Assembly (NCBI RefSeq): GCF_002094305.1
Contig: NZ_LWTX01000016.1
Coordinates: forward strand, 1 to 46,398
Direction of reading: 5' to 3'
Length of the DNA: 46,398 nt
DNA from: Prescottella equi
GTDB lineage: Bacteria; Actinomycetota; Actinomycetes; Mycobacteriales; Mycobacteriaceae
A program made the translations under genes and the position numbers. Shown piece after piece: positions 1 through 7,237 of this stretch (position 1 is the first letter of the stretch; each line of letters begins with the position of its first letter). Below the pieces are notes generated by a model. It was not told where the DNA came from and ran no database searches. It saw nothing but the letters and a program-made list of their open reading frames with translations.

Positions 1-1
1 C

Positions 2-76
2 GCGCGATTAGCTCAGCGGGAGAGCGCTTCCCTGACACGGAAGAGGTCACTGGTTCAATCCCAGTATCGCGCACCA
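2..76 (+). tRNA. tRNA-Val (anticodon GAC)
   Basis: The 7-bp acceptor stem GCGCGAT pairs with ATCGCGC, followed by discriminator A and an encoded CCA. The anticodon stem CTTCC/GGAAG encloses the 7-nt loop CTGACAC, which puts GAC at positions 34-36 and reads Val GUC codons. The T arm carries GGTTCAATCC. The gene is identical over its whole length to the copy at 256-330. The window begins one base upstream, so its promoter and any upstream tRNAs are not visible. Confidence 0.97.
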
Positions 77-121
77 AGTTTCGAGGCAGTATGCTGCTGA
101 CAGACTTGAGTGAAACAACAT

Positions 122-197
122 GCGGATGTAGCGCAGCTGGTAGCGCATCACCTTGCCAAGGTGAGGGTCGCGGGTTCGAATCCCGTCATCCGCTCCA
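122..197 (+). tRNA. tRNA-Gly (anticodon GCC)
   Basis: Acceptor stem GCGGATG pairs with CATCCGC, followed by T and an encoded CCA. Anticodon stem TCACC/GGTGA holds loop TTGCCAA, giving anticodon GCC for Gly GGC/GGU codons. The T loop is GGTTCGAATCC. It lies between two identical tRNA-Val genes on the same strand, probably in one precursor transcript. Confidence 0.97.
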
Positions 198-255
198 AGA
201 TCGGCCTCGTGCCGGTCCGGAGACTCCGATCCTTCGGAGTGTTCGATCAAGACCC

Positions 256-330
256 GCGCGATTAGCTCAGCGGGAGAGCGCTTCCCTGACACGGAAGAGG
301 TCACTGGTTCAATCCCAGTATCGCGCACCA
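256..330 (+). tRNA. tRNA-Val (anticodon GAC), second identical copy
   Basis: Base-for-base the same as the tRNA-Val at 2-76, including the encoded CCA. The flanking sequence on both sides differs, so the identity stops at the mature tRNA boundaries. A perfect hairpin begins two bases after the CCA and probably ends the tRNA transcript. Confidence 0.97.
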
Positions 331-332
331 CC

Positions 333-369
333 CGAAAAGAGGCACCTCGCGACGAGGTGCCTCTTTTCG
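333..369 (+). terminator. Hairpin terminator of the tRNA cluster
   Basis: A perfect 17-bp inverted repeat (333-349 with 353-369) closes on a 3-nt loop (CGA). The 5' arm starts CGAAAAGAGG, so the 3' arm ends in CTCTTTTCG and gives a U-containing tail. It begins right after the last tRNA. This is the strongest terminator-like structure in the left part of the window. Confidence 0.88.
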
Positions 370-456
370 TATCCGGGTCCCGGATGCCGGTTGAGTCCGA
401 CTCGAACATGAGGAATCCCTCAGGTATCGTCGAACGTGCCATCCCCCGATGGTGCG

Positions 457-494
457 GAGCCCCAGCCATGACCCCCCATCCACGGCTGGGGCTC
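457..494 (-). terminator. Hairpin downstream of the beta-glucosidase gene
   Basis: An 11-bp perfect inverted repeat (GAGCCCCAGCC at 457-467 with GGCTGGGGCTC at 484-494) encloses a 16-nt loop. It lies 26 bases beyond the stop of the leftward beta-glucosidase gene. There is no strong U tract, as is common for actinobacterial terminators. Confidence 0.6.
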
Positions 495-520
495 GTTCAC
501 ACTCGAAACACCTTCGGGCG

Positions 521-1906
521 TCAGGCGCCCTTCCGCGCCGCCAGCATCGACTGGAACCAGCGGTACGAATCCTTCGGCGTCCGCGCCAGTGTGTCGTAGT
601 CCACGTGCACCAGGCCGAACCGCTCGCGGTATCCGGCGGCCCACTCGAAGTTGTCGAGGATCGACCATACGAAATAGCCGCGGACGTCGACCCCGGCGTC
701 CATCGCTGCGCGGACCGCGGTGAGATGGTCGGCGTGATAGGCGATGCGGCGCTCGTCCCGGACGCGGCCCGCCGCGTCCGGGTCCGGATCGTGGAACGAG
801 CATCCACTCTCGGTGATGTACACGGGAGGAAGGGCCGCGCCGAACCGGTCCCGGAAGATGGTCAGGATCTCCGTGAGCCCTTCGGGGACGATCGGCCAGC
901 CGAAATCGGTTCGCGGGTAACCGTCGAGTGCGACCGGCGCGAACGGCATGCCCGGCGGCAGGTCCACCTCGAGCACGCCCTCGGAGCCTTCGCCCTCGCG
1001 CGGGGCGGCGATCAGTGTCGGCTCGTAGTAATTGATCCCGAACCAGTCCAGCGGTTGCGCGATGACCGCGAGGTCGTCGTCGACCGGTCCGGTGAGCAGC
1101 GCGGCGAGTTCGTCCGCGGGGTACTTGCCGAGAAGCACCGGGTCGGCGAACGTCCAGTTGACGATGTGGTCGTAGACGTCCGCCGCCTCGACGTCCGCAT
1201 CGGCGTCGGTCGCGGCGTGCACCGGCGCATGATTCGATGCGATCCCGATGTTCGTGCAGCCTGCGGAGCGGAGCGCCTGCACCGACAATCCGTGTCCGAG
1301 CAGTTGGTGGTGCGCGGCCTGCAGTGCCCCGAATCCGAGTTCGAGTCCCGGTGCGTGAACCCCGAGCGCGTGCCCGTAGAGGGTGTGGACCACGGGTTCG
1401 TTGAGCGGCATCCACATTCCCACCCGGTCGCCGAGCCGCGCCCCCACCACCGCCGCGTACTCAGCGAGCCGATGCGCGGTCTCCCGGTTCAGCCAGCCGC
1501 CGTCGTCCTGCAGCGCCTGCGGGAGATCCCAGTGGAACAGAGTGACCGCCGGAGTGATGCCGGCAGTGCACAACTCGTCGATCAGGCGGTCGTAGAAGTC
1601 GAGTCCGGCCACGTTGACAGCACCCTTGCCGTGGGGCTGGATCCGCGGCCACGCCACCGACAATCGGTACGAGTCCACGCCGAGGTCACGCATGAGCGAG
1701 ACGTCCTCGCGGTACCGGTGATAGTGGTCGATCGCGACGTCGCCGGTTTCACCTCGGACGATTTTCCCGGGGATCGAACAGAACTCGTCCCAGATCGACC
1801 GGCCTCTGCCGTCCTCGGCGACCGCCCCCTCGACCTGATAGGCCGCCGCCGCGACACCGAAAACGAAGTCGTGGGGGAACTCTGGAATCGAATGCTCTGC
1901 CGCCAT
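521..1906 (-). CDS. Glycoside hydrolase family 1 beta-glucosidase
   Basis: The 461-aa protein has the usual length and layout of a GH1 (beta/alpha)8 retaining beta-glucosidase or beta-glycosidase. The N-terminus carries the sugar-binding motif FVFGVAAAAYQVEGA (residues 14-28). The acid/base is Glu170 in PLNEP and the nucleophile Glu366 in YITESG. The C-terminal aglycone-site segment SILDNFEWAAGY is present. Beside the nucleophile the family normally has TENG; here it is TESG. There is no signal peptide, so it should act in the cytoplasm on imported beta-glucosides. The start gives MAAEHSIP just before the conserved domain, although no Shine-Dalgarno is visible. It diverges from an MFS transporter only 40 bp away, a plausible sugar uptake partner. 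Exact substrate is unknown. Confidence 0.93.
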   Translation of the reverse strand: MAAEHSIPEFPHDFVFGVAAAAYQVEGAVAEDGRGRSIWDEFCSIPGKIVRGETGDVAIDHYHRYREDVSLMRDLGVDSYRLSVAWPRIQPHGKGAVNVAGLDFYDRLIDELCTAGITPAVTLFHWDLPQALQDDGGWLNRETAHRLAEYAAVVGARLGDRVGMWMPLNEPVVHTLYGHALGVHAPGLELGFGALQAAHHQLLGHGLSVQALRSAGCTNIGIASNHAPVHAATDADADVEAADVYDHIVNWTFADPVLLGKYPADELAALLTGPVDDDLAVIAQPLDWFGINYYEPTLIAAPREGEGSEGVLEVDLPPGMPFAPVALDGYPRTDFGWPIVPEGLTEILTIFRDRFGAALPPVYITESGCSFHDPDPDAAGRVRDERRIAYHADHLTAVRAAMDAGVDVRGYFVWSILDNFEWAAGYRERFGLVHVDYDTLARTPKDSYRWFQSMLAARKGA

Positions 1907-1946
1907 GATGAGCAGTGAAGCAGAGAACGCCACGAAACGGAGCTGA
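1907..1946. promoter_or_regulatory. Short divergent promoter region between beta-glucosidase and MFS genes
   Basis: Only 40 bp separate the two divergent start codons, so both promoters must lie here and inside the coding ends. GGAG at 1939-1942 is a usable ribosome site for TTG starts at 1947 or 1950. A short inverted repeat CACT-N5-AGTG (1955-1967) lies just inside the MFS gene. I see no convincing -10/-35 pair. Confidence 0.35.
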
Positions 1947-3167
1947 TTGTTGGACACTCGTTCAGTGATTCGAAACACGAAAACCCTTAGTGGTGCGCGC
2001 GTCTCGACGGCTGTCGCGTTCGGCTTACAGGGGTTCCTGCTGGCGGTGCTCCTCACCCAGCTTCCACAGTTCAAGGACGATCTCGGATTCAGCGACTCCC
2101 TTGTCGCTGCCACCGTCGTCGGAATTTCGATCGTCGCCGGTGTGGGCAGTGTCCTCGCCGAACAACTCGCGAAGGCCACGTCGAGCCGGACCACGCTGCG
2201 CACCGGGTTGTTCGTCATCGCGGTCGGCGCGGCTGTCATCGCGCTCGCGACGTCGACGCCGGCATTCCTCGCCGCGTTCGCGTTGTACGGGATCGGGCTG
2301 GGCATCGTCGACGCGGCCGCAAACATGCAGGCGGTGTCGATCCAGCACGCCTACGGCCGGGTGATCCTCTCGTCGTTCCATGCCTCGTGGAGTGTCGGTG
2401 CGATCATCGGCGCCGGCTATGTCGCAGCGTGCTCGGCGCTCGACCTGTCGGTCGAGTTGTCGGTTCTGGTCGCGGCGGCCGCGGTGGCGGCGCTCTGCGC
2501 GGGGATCGGGCCGCGCCTGCTGCGCACCGGGCACGAGCGCGCTGCGACGTCGGTGACCGCTCCACTGACGGTGCCGCTGCGCCCGTTCCTCGCGCTCGGC
2601 GTCGCCATGATGCTCTTCTATGCCATCGACTTCGGCATCGGCACCTACTCGCCGCTGTACCTCAAGGAGGTCCTGCTCTCCGACGCCGGGACGGCGGCCC
2701 TCGCTATGGGCGCCTACCAGGTGACCGCGCTGATCTCGCGTCTCACGGGCGACCACTGGGTGCGCCGGTTCGGTGAGATCGCGGTCGTCCGGGTCGGTGC
2801 CGCGATCAGTGTGGCGGGTCTGCTCATCGCGGTCCTGGCACCCTCCCCCGTGGTCGCCATCGCCGGATTCTTCATCGTCGGCCTCGGCGCCCCCGTGATC
2901 GCTCCGCTCAGCTTCAGTGCTGCGGGGCGGCTGGCGCCACCGGATCAGACCGACGCCGTGATCGCACGGATCAACCTGTTCAACTACGCGGGCACGGTGA
3001 TCGCCGGTGGTGTAATCGGCGGCATCGCGGCGCTGTCCGACCTCCGGATCGGATTCGTCGCTCCTCTGCTGTTCGCGGTGGTGTTGTTCCTGCTCGCGCC
3101 CGCTTTCGCGCCCACCCGGGCACGATCCGGGGACGCCGAGAGCGAGTCCGCTCCCACCGGCGCGTGA
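1947..3167 (+). CDS. MFS transporter (YbjJ/fucose-permease-like)
   Basis: A 406-aa integral membrane protein with about 12 hydrophobic segments. Its first half carries a signature with an Asp in GIVDAAANMQ and a His in SSFHASWSVGA, which resembles the YbjJ/FucP-like branch of the major facilitator superfamily. Members move sugars or small hydrophilic solutes, but the substrate cannot be read from sequence. The start is TTG with GGAG four bases upstream. A second in-frame TTG at 1950 and a GTG at 1965 are alternatives. It diverges from the GH1 glucosidase, which makes a glycoside or sugar substrate plausible. A 9-bp inverted repeat lies just after the stop. Confidence 0.85.
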   Translation: MLDTRSVIRNTKTLSGARVSTAVAFGLQGFLLAVLLTQLPQFKDDLGFSDSLVAATVVGISIVAGVGSVLAEQLAKATSSRTTLRTGLFVIAVGAAVIALATSTPAFLAAFALYGIGLGIVDAAANMQAVSIQHAYGRVILSSFHASWSVGAIIGAGYVAACSALDLSVELSVLVAAAAVAALCAGIGPRLLRTGHERAATSVTAPLTVPLRPFLALGVAMMLFYAIDFGIGTYSPLYLKEVLLSDAGTAALAMGAYQVTALISRLTGDHWVRRFGEIAVVRVGAAISVAGLLIAVLAPSPVVAIAGFFIVGLGAPVIAPLSFSAAGRLAPPDQTDAVIARINLFNYAGTVIAGGVIGGIAALSDLRIGFVAPLLFAVVLFLLAPAFAPTRARSGDAESESAPTGA

Positions 3168-3173
3168 CCGGGG

Positions 3174-3206
3174 CCGTCCCGGAAAGTGGTGTACTTACCG
3201 GGACGG
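3174..3206. terminator. Inverted repeat between MFS and GNAT genes
   Basis: CCGTCCCGG (3174-3182) and CCGGGACGG (3198-3206) form a perfect 9-bp stem around a 15-nt loop. It follows the MFS stop by 6 bases and precedes the GNAT start by 24. It could be the MFS terminator or an operator for the acetyltransferase gene; sequence does not decide. Confidence 0.45.
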
Positions 3207-3230
3207 ACCCGACGTACGCGAGGTGAGGCT

Positions 3231-3761
3231 GTGACGATTTCCGTGGACCGTGCCGGACTGTGGGACGCCGAGGCACTCGCCGACGTCGCCGCGGTGACCT
3301 TCCCGCTCGCGTGCCCCCCGCACGCCACCAAGGAAGACATTGCCGCTTTCATCGACGAGGTGCTCTCCGCCGAGAAGTTCAGCGAGTACCTGACCGATCC
3401 GACGCGCACGGTGCTCAAGGCGACCACGGGCGGGGAAATCGTCGGCTACGTGATGCTGGTCGACGGAACACCCGAGGACGACGACATCCGGGCCGCGCTG
3501 TCGCTGCTCCCGACGACGGAGATCAGCAAGCTGTACGTGCTGCCGGACCGGCACGGATCGGGTGTGTCGGCGGCACTGATGGACGCCGCGGTCGATCATG
3601 CCCGCAACGCGAACTGCGCCGGCGTGTGGCTCGGCGTCAACCAGGAGAACGAGCGGGCGCAGCGGTTCTACGTCAAGAACGGCTTCGAGAAGGTCGGAAC
3701 CAAGACGTTTCGGGTGGGCGCCCAGACCCACCACGACTTCGTGATGCAGCGCAGCCTCTGA
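3231..3761 (+). CDS. GNAT-family N-acetyltransferase
   Basis: A 176-aa protein with the Gcn5-related fold. The core strand and CoA pyrophosphate-binding loop are seen in LYVLPDRHGSGVSAALMDAA (the R/Q-x-x-G-x-G/A pattern as RHGSGVSA). It is followed by the helix-strand pair VWLGVNQENERAQRFYVKNGF, typical of the acceptor side. These enzymes transfer acetyl from acetyl-CoA to an amine; the acceptor here is unknown. The GTG start at 3231 is preceded by GAGGTGAGG, a good Shine-Dalgarno, and gives the usual length. An upstream in-frame start at 3186 would cut through the inverted repeat and is less likely. Confidence 0.88.
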   Translation: MTISVDRAGLWDAEALADVAAVTFPLACPPHATKEDIAAFIDEVLSAEKFSEYLTDPTRTVLKATTGGEIVGYVMLVDGTPEDDDIRAALSLLPTTEISKLYVLPDRHGSGVSAALMDAAVDHARNANCAGVWLGVNQENERAQRFYVKNGFEKVGTKTFRVGAQTHHDFVMQRSL

Positions 3762-3782
3762 ACGGCGCACTGCATCACGAAG
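3737..3782. terminator. Bidirectional hairpin between GNAT and zapE
   Basis: A perfect 13-bp stem (CTTCGTGATGCAG at 3737-3749 with CTGCATCACGAAG at 3770-3782) spans the last codons and stop of the GNAT gene. It ends 7 bases before the stop of the oppositely oriented zapE gene. The position between convergent genes fits a shared terminator that overlaps coding sequence. Confidence 0.65.
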
Positions 3783-3789
3783 GTTCGTT

Positions 3790-4803
3790 CTAGGCGGCGA
3801 CCTCGAAACGCGAGAGCGCGAGCAGACGCGAGGTCGCGCGCAGGTACTTCTTGCGGTAGCCGCCGGCGACCATCTCGGGCGTGAAGATCTCGTCGAGCTT
3901 GGCGCCGGACACCGTCACCGGGATGCTCGCGTCGTACAGACGGTCCGCGAGGACCACCAGGCGCAGCGCGACGGACTGGTCGGCGGCCGGGTGCACTCCC
4001 TTGATGAACACCGCGGGCACGCCCTCGACGAGCTTGCCGTAACGCGACGGGTGCAGCGTACTGAGGTGCGCGCACAGCTCGTCGAAGTCGTCGAGCGTGG
4101 CGCCCTCGATCGCGTCCGCGCGCTCGAGCAGGTCGGCATCGTCGGTCGGCTCGGGGGCCGGCGGCAGGTCGCGGTGCCGGTAGTCCGGGCCGTCGACGCG
4201 GATCGTCTCGAAGATCGAGCCGAGCTTCTTGATCTCACGCAGGAAGTCCTGCGCGGCGAAGCGGCCCTCGCCGAGCTGTCCCGGAAGGGTGTTCGACGTC
4301 GCGACGATGGAGACGCCGCGCGCGGACAGCTCGGTGAGCAGCCGCGAGACCAGCATCGTGTCGCCCGGATCGTCGAGCTCGAACTCGTCGATGCACAGCA
4401 CGCTGTGCGAGGACAGTTCCTCGACCGCGCGGTTGAACCCGAGCGCGCCGACGACGTGCGTCAGCTCGACGAACGTTCCGAACGCCTTGGGCGACGGCGA
4501 GCTGTGGAAGATCGACGCGAGCAGGTGGGTCTTGCCGACGCCGAACCCGCCGTCGAGGTACAGACCGGCACCGGTGGACGGCGCCTTCTTACCGAACAGC
4601 CCACGGCGTCCGCCGCCGCGGATCTTGGCGACCTTGCCGGCGAATTCCTCGGCCTTGCGGACCGCGGCGGCCTGGCTCGGCTCCTTCGGATCCGGGATGT
4701 AGGACGCGAAACTGACGTCGTCGAACATCGCCGGCGGCACCATTTGAGCAACCAATTGATCGGCCGGCACCACCGGATTGCGATCGACAAGACGTGCATG
4801 CAT
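3790..4803 (-). CDS. zapE: AFG1/ZapE-like ATPase
   Basis: A 337-aa P-loop ATPase of the AFG1/ZapE family. Walker A is GGFGVGKTH at about residues 85-93. Walker B is LCIDEFELDDPGDT, which contains the family-typical DEF followed by D-x-x-D. The sensor region is IVATSNTLP. In proteobacteria ZapE binds the Z ring and supports division under stress, while mitochondrial AFG1 handles respiratory-chain proteins. The actinobacterial role is not established. It matches the position of M. tuberculosis Rv2670c. The ATG at 4803 has no Shine-Dalgarno but lies 6 nt after TACGCT on the minus strand, which suggests a leaderless transcript. Confidence 0.92.
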   Translation of the reverse strand: MHARLVDRNPVVPADQLVAQMVPPAMFDDVSFASYIPDPKEPSQAAAVRKAEEFAGKVAKIRGGGRRGLFGKKAPSTGAGLYLDGGFGVGKTHLLASIFHSSPSPKAFGTFVELTHVVGALGFNRAVEELSSHSVLCIDEFELDDPGDTMLVSRLLTELSARGVSIVATSNTLPGQLGEGRFAAQDFLREIKKLGSIFETIRVDGPDYRHRDLPPAPEPTDDADLLERADAIEGATLDDFDELCAHLSTLHPSRYGKLVEGVPAVFIKGVHPAADQSVALRLVVLADRLYDASIPVTVSGAKLDEIFTPEMVAGGYRKKYLRATSRLLALSRFEVAA

Positions 4804-4809
4804 GCACTG

Positions 4810-4819
4810 AGCGTATCGA
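4810..4819. promoter_or_regulatory. Overlapping divergent -10 elements of zapE and ribD-like gene
   Basis: Only 22 bp separate the two divergent starts. On the minus strand TACGCT (4815-4810) ends 6 nt before the zapE ATG. On the plus strand TATCGA (4814-4819) ends 6 nt before the GTG of the ribD-like gene. The first fits TAnnnT exactly; the second lacks the final T. The hexamers share two bases, so two polymerases could not occupy both at once. No clear -35 is visible for either. Confidence 0.5.
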
Positions 4820-4825
4820 CGTGCT

Positions 4826-5614
4826 GTGATCGAACACGTGCACCGTCTGGATTTTGCGACCTACCTCACACGGGACGAAGGCAACGCCGGGCAGCCGGCG
4901 CAGCTGAGCGACGACCACCTCCGTTCACTGTACGGATACCCGGACCGACTCGACAGACCGTGGATCCGCACCAATTTCGTGTCGAGCATCGACGGTGCCG
5001 TGACTGTCGACGGCGTCAGCGCCGGACTCGGAACCCCCGCCGACAAGCGCGTCTTCGCGGTGCTGCGCGAGCTCGCGGACGTCGTCGTGGTCGGCGCCGG
5101 GACGGTGCGCAGCGAGAACTACGGCGGCGCCCGCACCGATGCCGACTCGGCCGCGCGCCGGGAGCGATCGGGTCTGGCCGCGGTCCCCCCTATCGCGGTG
5201 GTCACCGCCAGTGCCCGGCTGGATCCGGCGTCGAGGCTGTTCACCGACACCACCGTCCCGCCGCTGGTCCTGACCTCCGCGGCCGCGGACGCCTCACGCG
5301 TGCAGCGCCTGCGGGACGCCGGGGCCGACGTCGAGATCGTCGCGGAACGGGAGATCGGCGGAACGGATGTCGTGGCCGCACTGGGCCTTCGCGGGCTGCG
5401 CCGGGTCCTGTGCGAGGGCGGGCCCGGCCTGTTCGGAACCCTGATCGCGGACGGCGTCGTCGACGAGCTGTGCCTGACGACGTCGCCGGTCCTGGTCAGC
5501 GGGGCCGCCGGCCGGATCGCGCACTCGTCCATCGCGTCGCCCACCGCGATGTCGCGCGCGCACGTGCTGGCCGACGACGACGGCACGCTGCTGACCCGAT
5601 GGGTGCGGGCGTGA
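4826..5614 (+). CDS. RibD C-terminal-domain pyrimidine reductase family protein
   Basis: A 262-aa stand-alone RibD_C domain with a dihydrofolate-reductase-like fold. Recognisable pieces are WIRTNFVSSIDGAVTVDG near the N-terminus, ADVVVVGAGTVRSENYG for the NADPH loop, and RRVLCEGGPGLFGTL, the GGP motif. There is no N-terminal deaminase domain. It corresponds in position and architecture to M. tuberculosis Rv2671, which has been reported to have dihydrofolate reductase activity and to affect para-aminosalicylate sensitivity. A role in riboflavin synthesis or as an alternative DHFR is therefore inferred. The GTG start has no ribosome site and lies 6 nt from a -10-like TATCGA. The next gene starts 29 bases after its stop on the same strand. 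Confidence 0.88.
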   Translation: MIEHVHRLDFATYLTRDEGNAGQPAQLSDDHLRSLYGYPDRLDRPWIRTNFVSSIDGAVTVDGVSAGLGTPADKRVFAVLRELADVVVVGAGTVRSENYGGARTDADSAARRERSGLAAVPPIAVVTASARLDPASRLFTDTTVPPLVLTSAAADASRVQRLRDAGADVEIVAEREIGGTDVVAALGLRGLRRVLCEGGPGLFGTLIADGVVDELCLTTSPVLVSGAAGRIAHSSIASPTAMSRAHVLADDDGTLLTRWVRA

Positions 5615-5643
5615 GAGATCGCCGACCTGGCAGGCTGTCCGGC

Positions 5644-7185
5644 ATGCGGAGAATCGGGATCGTCGCGATCGTCCTGGCCGTGTGCACCGCGTGCGGGGCT
5701 GGACCGTCCATCCGCCCGGACGTCGCCGTTGTCGAACGCGACAGCGGGTCGGCTCCGACAACCGCTTCGACGACGGACGCGCCGCCTCTCGCGGCACCGA
5801 CCCGCGATCTGGCGTGGTCCGACTGCACCGAGGCCACTCTCACACGCCTCGGGCTCGGGGCTGCCCCGGCCGGGCTGGTGCTCGAATGCGGCAGCTACAC
5901 CGCACCTGTCGACGCCAACGGCCCGGCGTCCGGCTCGATCGAGGTCGGTGCACTACGTGCCCGCCTCGCCGCGACGCCCGCCGACGCCGCACCGCTCGTT
6001 CTGACCTCGGGCTCCGACGTCGCGTCGGCGACGACGCTCGCCGCACTCGCGGCCGGTCCCGCATCCACGCTGCTCGAGCGCCATCCGATCGTCGCGGTGG
6101 ACCGGCGCGGCACCGGGTCCTCGACTCCGATCGACTGTGGGCGCACCTTCGATCGCCGGGCGCTCGCCGACCTCGGGCAGTCTGCCGGCGTCCCCGCGGA
6201 CGCGGACCGAATCGCGGAGGCGAGTCGTCAGGCCACCACGGCCTGCACCGACACGTTGCAGCCCGCGGAACTCGCGTTCGACACCGTGCACGCCGCCGAG
6301 GACCTCGAGCAGCTCCGCCGTACCTGGCAGGTGGACCGGCTGGGGCTGATCGGCACCGGGAACGGGGCGTCGATCGCGTTGGCGTACGCCGCGCGCTACC
6401 CCGAGCGGACCGGGCGTCTCGCGCTCGACTCCCCACCCGCAACGACGGCGGATGCGCCCACGGTCGCGGAGCAGCGCGTACAGGGGCAGGAAGCCGCGCT
6501 CGCGGCGTTCGCACGCCGCTGCGCCCTCCTGAACTGCTCGCTCGGCCCCGACCCGACCGCGGCCGTGATCGGGCTGCGGGACAAGGCTGCCGCCGGTGAT
6601 CTGGGGACGGTGTCGGCGAGCGCGTTGCTCGCGACCGTCGCGGCGTTCCTCGGCTCGCCGCGCAGCGATCAACCGGACCGGGTGCGAGAGCTGGCCGACG
6701 TCCTCAGCGCCGCGGGACGCGGCGACGTGGCTCCGTTGTCGGGCCTGGTGGCGTCGACGGAGGCCGCGATCGACACCGACGGCCAATTCGTCGCCAGGTG
6801 CAGCGACGGCCAGCAGTGGCCCGGGCCCGGCCGTGCCCGCGAACTGCAGACCGAGTGGGGAGCTCGCTACCCCACCTTCGGATCCGACGCGGCCCTCGGA
6901 CTGTTGCGCTGTTCGGCGTGGCCGACGATGCCGCCACCGGCACTCCCGAGCAGCATCCCGGTCCCGGTGCTGGTGCTGTCCGGCGCCGCGGACCCGGTTG
7001 TCGGTGATGCCGGTCTTCCGACCGTGACCGGCTCGCTCACGAGCGCGGGCGCGAAGTGGTCCGGACTCACGTGGGAGGGCTACGGCCACCCGGTGACGAC
7101 GCACTCCGAGTGCGCACGCCAATTCCTCTCGCGCTACCTCGAATCGGGCGTCCTTCCCCCGAACGCGGGTGTGTGCCCGGCGTGA
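5644..7185 (+). CDS. TAP-like alpha/beta-hydrolase lipoprotein lacking the nucleophile Ser
   Basis: A 513-aa exported protein with a short charged N-terminus, a hydrophobic stretch and a Cys-containing end (AVCTAC) that resembles a lipobox. The body is an alpha/beta hydrolase with a C-terminal TAP-like domain, as in tripeptidyl aminopeptidases. The charge-relay Asp450 (AADPVV) and His482 (YGHPVT) are in place. The nucleophile elbow reads G237-T-G-N-G241, where GxSxG is expected, so residue 239 is Gly instead of Ser. The following helix (ALAYAARYPER) aligns normally, so this is not a misreading of the frame. It occupies the place of Rv2672. It is either a non-catalytic pseudoenzyme or uses another residue. 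The ATG at 5644 supplies the signal sequence. Confidence 0.85.
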   Translation: MRRIGIVAIVLAVCTACGAGPSIRPDVAVVERDSGSAPTTASTTDAPPLAAPTRDLAWSDCTEATLTRLGLGAAPAGLVLECGSYTAPVDANGPASGSIEVGALRARLAATPADAAPLVLTSGSDVASATTLAALAAGPASTLLERHPIVAVDRRGTGSSTPIDCGRTFDRRALADLGQSAGVPADADRIAEASRQATTACTDTLQPAELAFDTVHAAEDLEQLRRTWQVDRLGLIGTGNGASIALAYAARYPERTGRLALDSPPATTADAPTVAEQRVQGQEAALAAFARRCALLNCSLGPDPTAAVIGLRDKAAAGDLGTVSASALLATVAAFLGSPRSDQPDRVRELADVLSAAGRGDVAPLSGLVASTEAAIDTDGQFVARCSDGQQWPGPGRARELQTEWGARYPTFGSDAALGLLRCSAWPTMPPPALPSSIPVPVLVLSGAADPVVGDAGLPTVTGSLTSAGAKWSGLTWEGYGHPVTTHSECARQFLSRYLESGVLPPNAGVCPA

Positions 7186-7225
7186 GCGTGCGGGGTGGCC
7201 GACCCCGACAATCACGGCGGCGGTG

Positions 7226-7231
7226 TACCGT
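7226..7231 (+). promoter_or_regulatory. Putative leaderless -10 of aftC
   Basis: TACCGT fits TAnnnT and ends 6 nt before the GTG at 7238, the spacing expected if transcription starts at the first base of that codon. The same arrangement recurs at other genes in this window. Confidence 0.4.
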
Positions 7232-7237
7232 GCCGTA

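Noticed and set aside
91-411. Small open frames over the tRNA cluster
   Set aside because: They translate tRNA sequence. The three cloverleaf tRNAs explain the region.
1955-1967. CACT-N5-AGTG as an operator for the beta-glucosidase/MFS pair
   Set aside because: Four-base arms are too short to separate from chance, and the element is inside the coding start of the MFS gene. Kept only as a remark.
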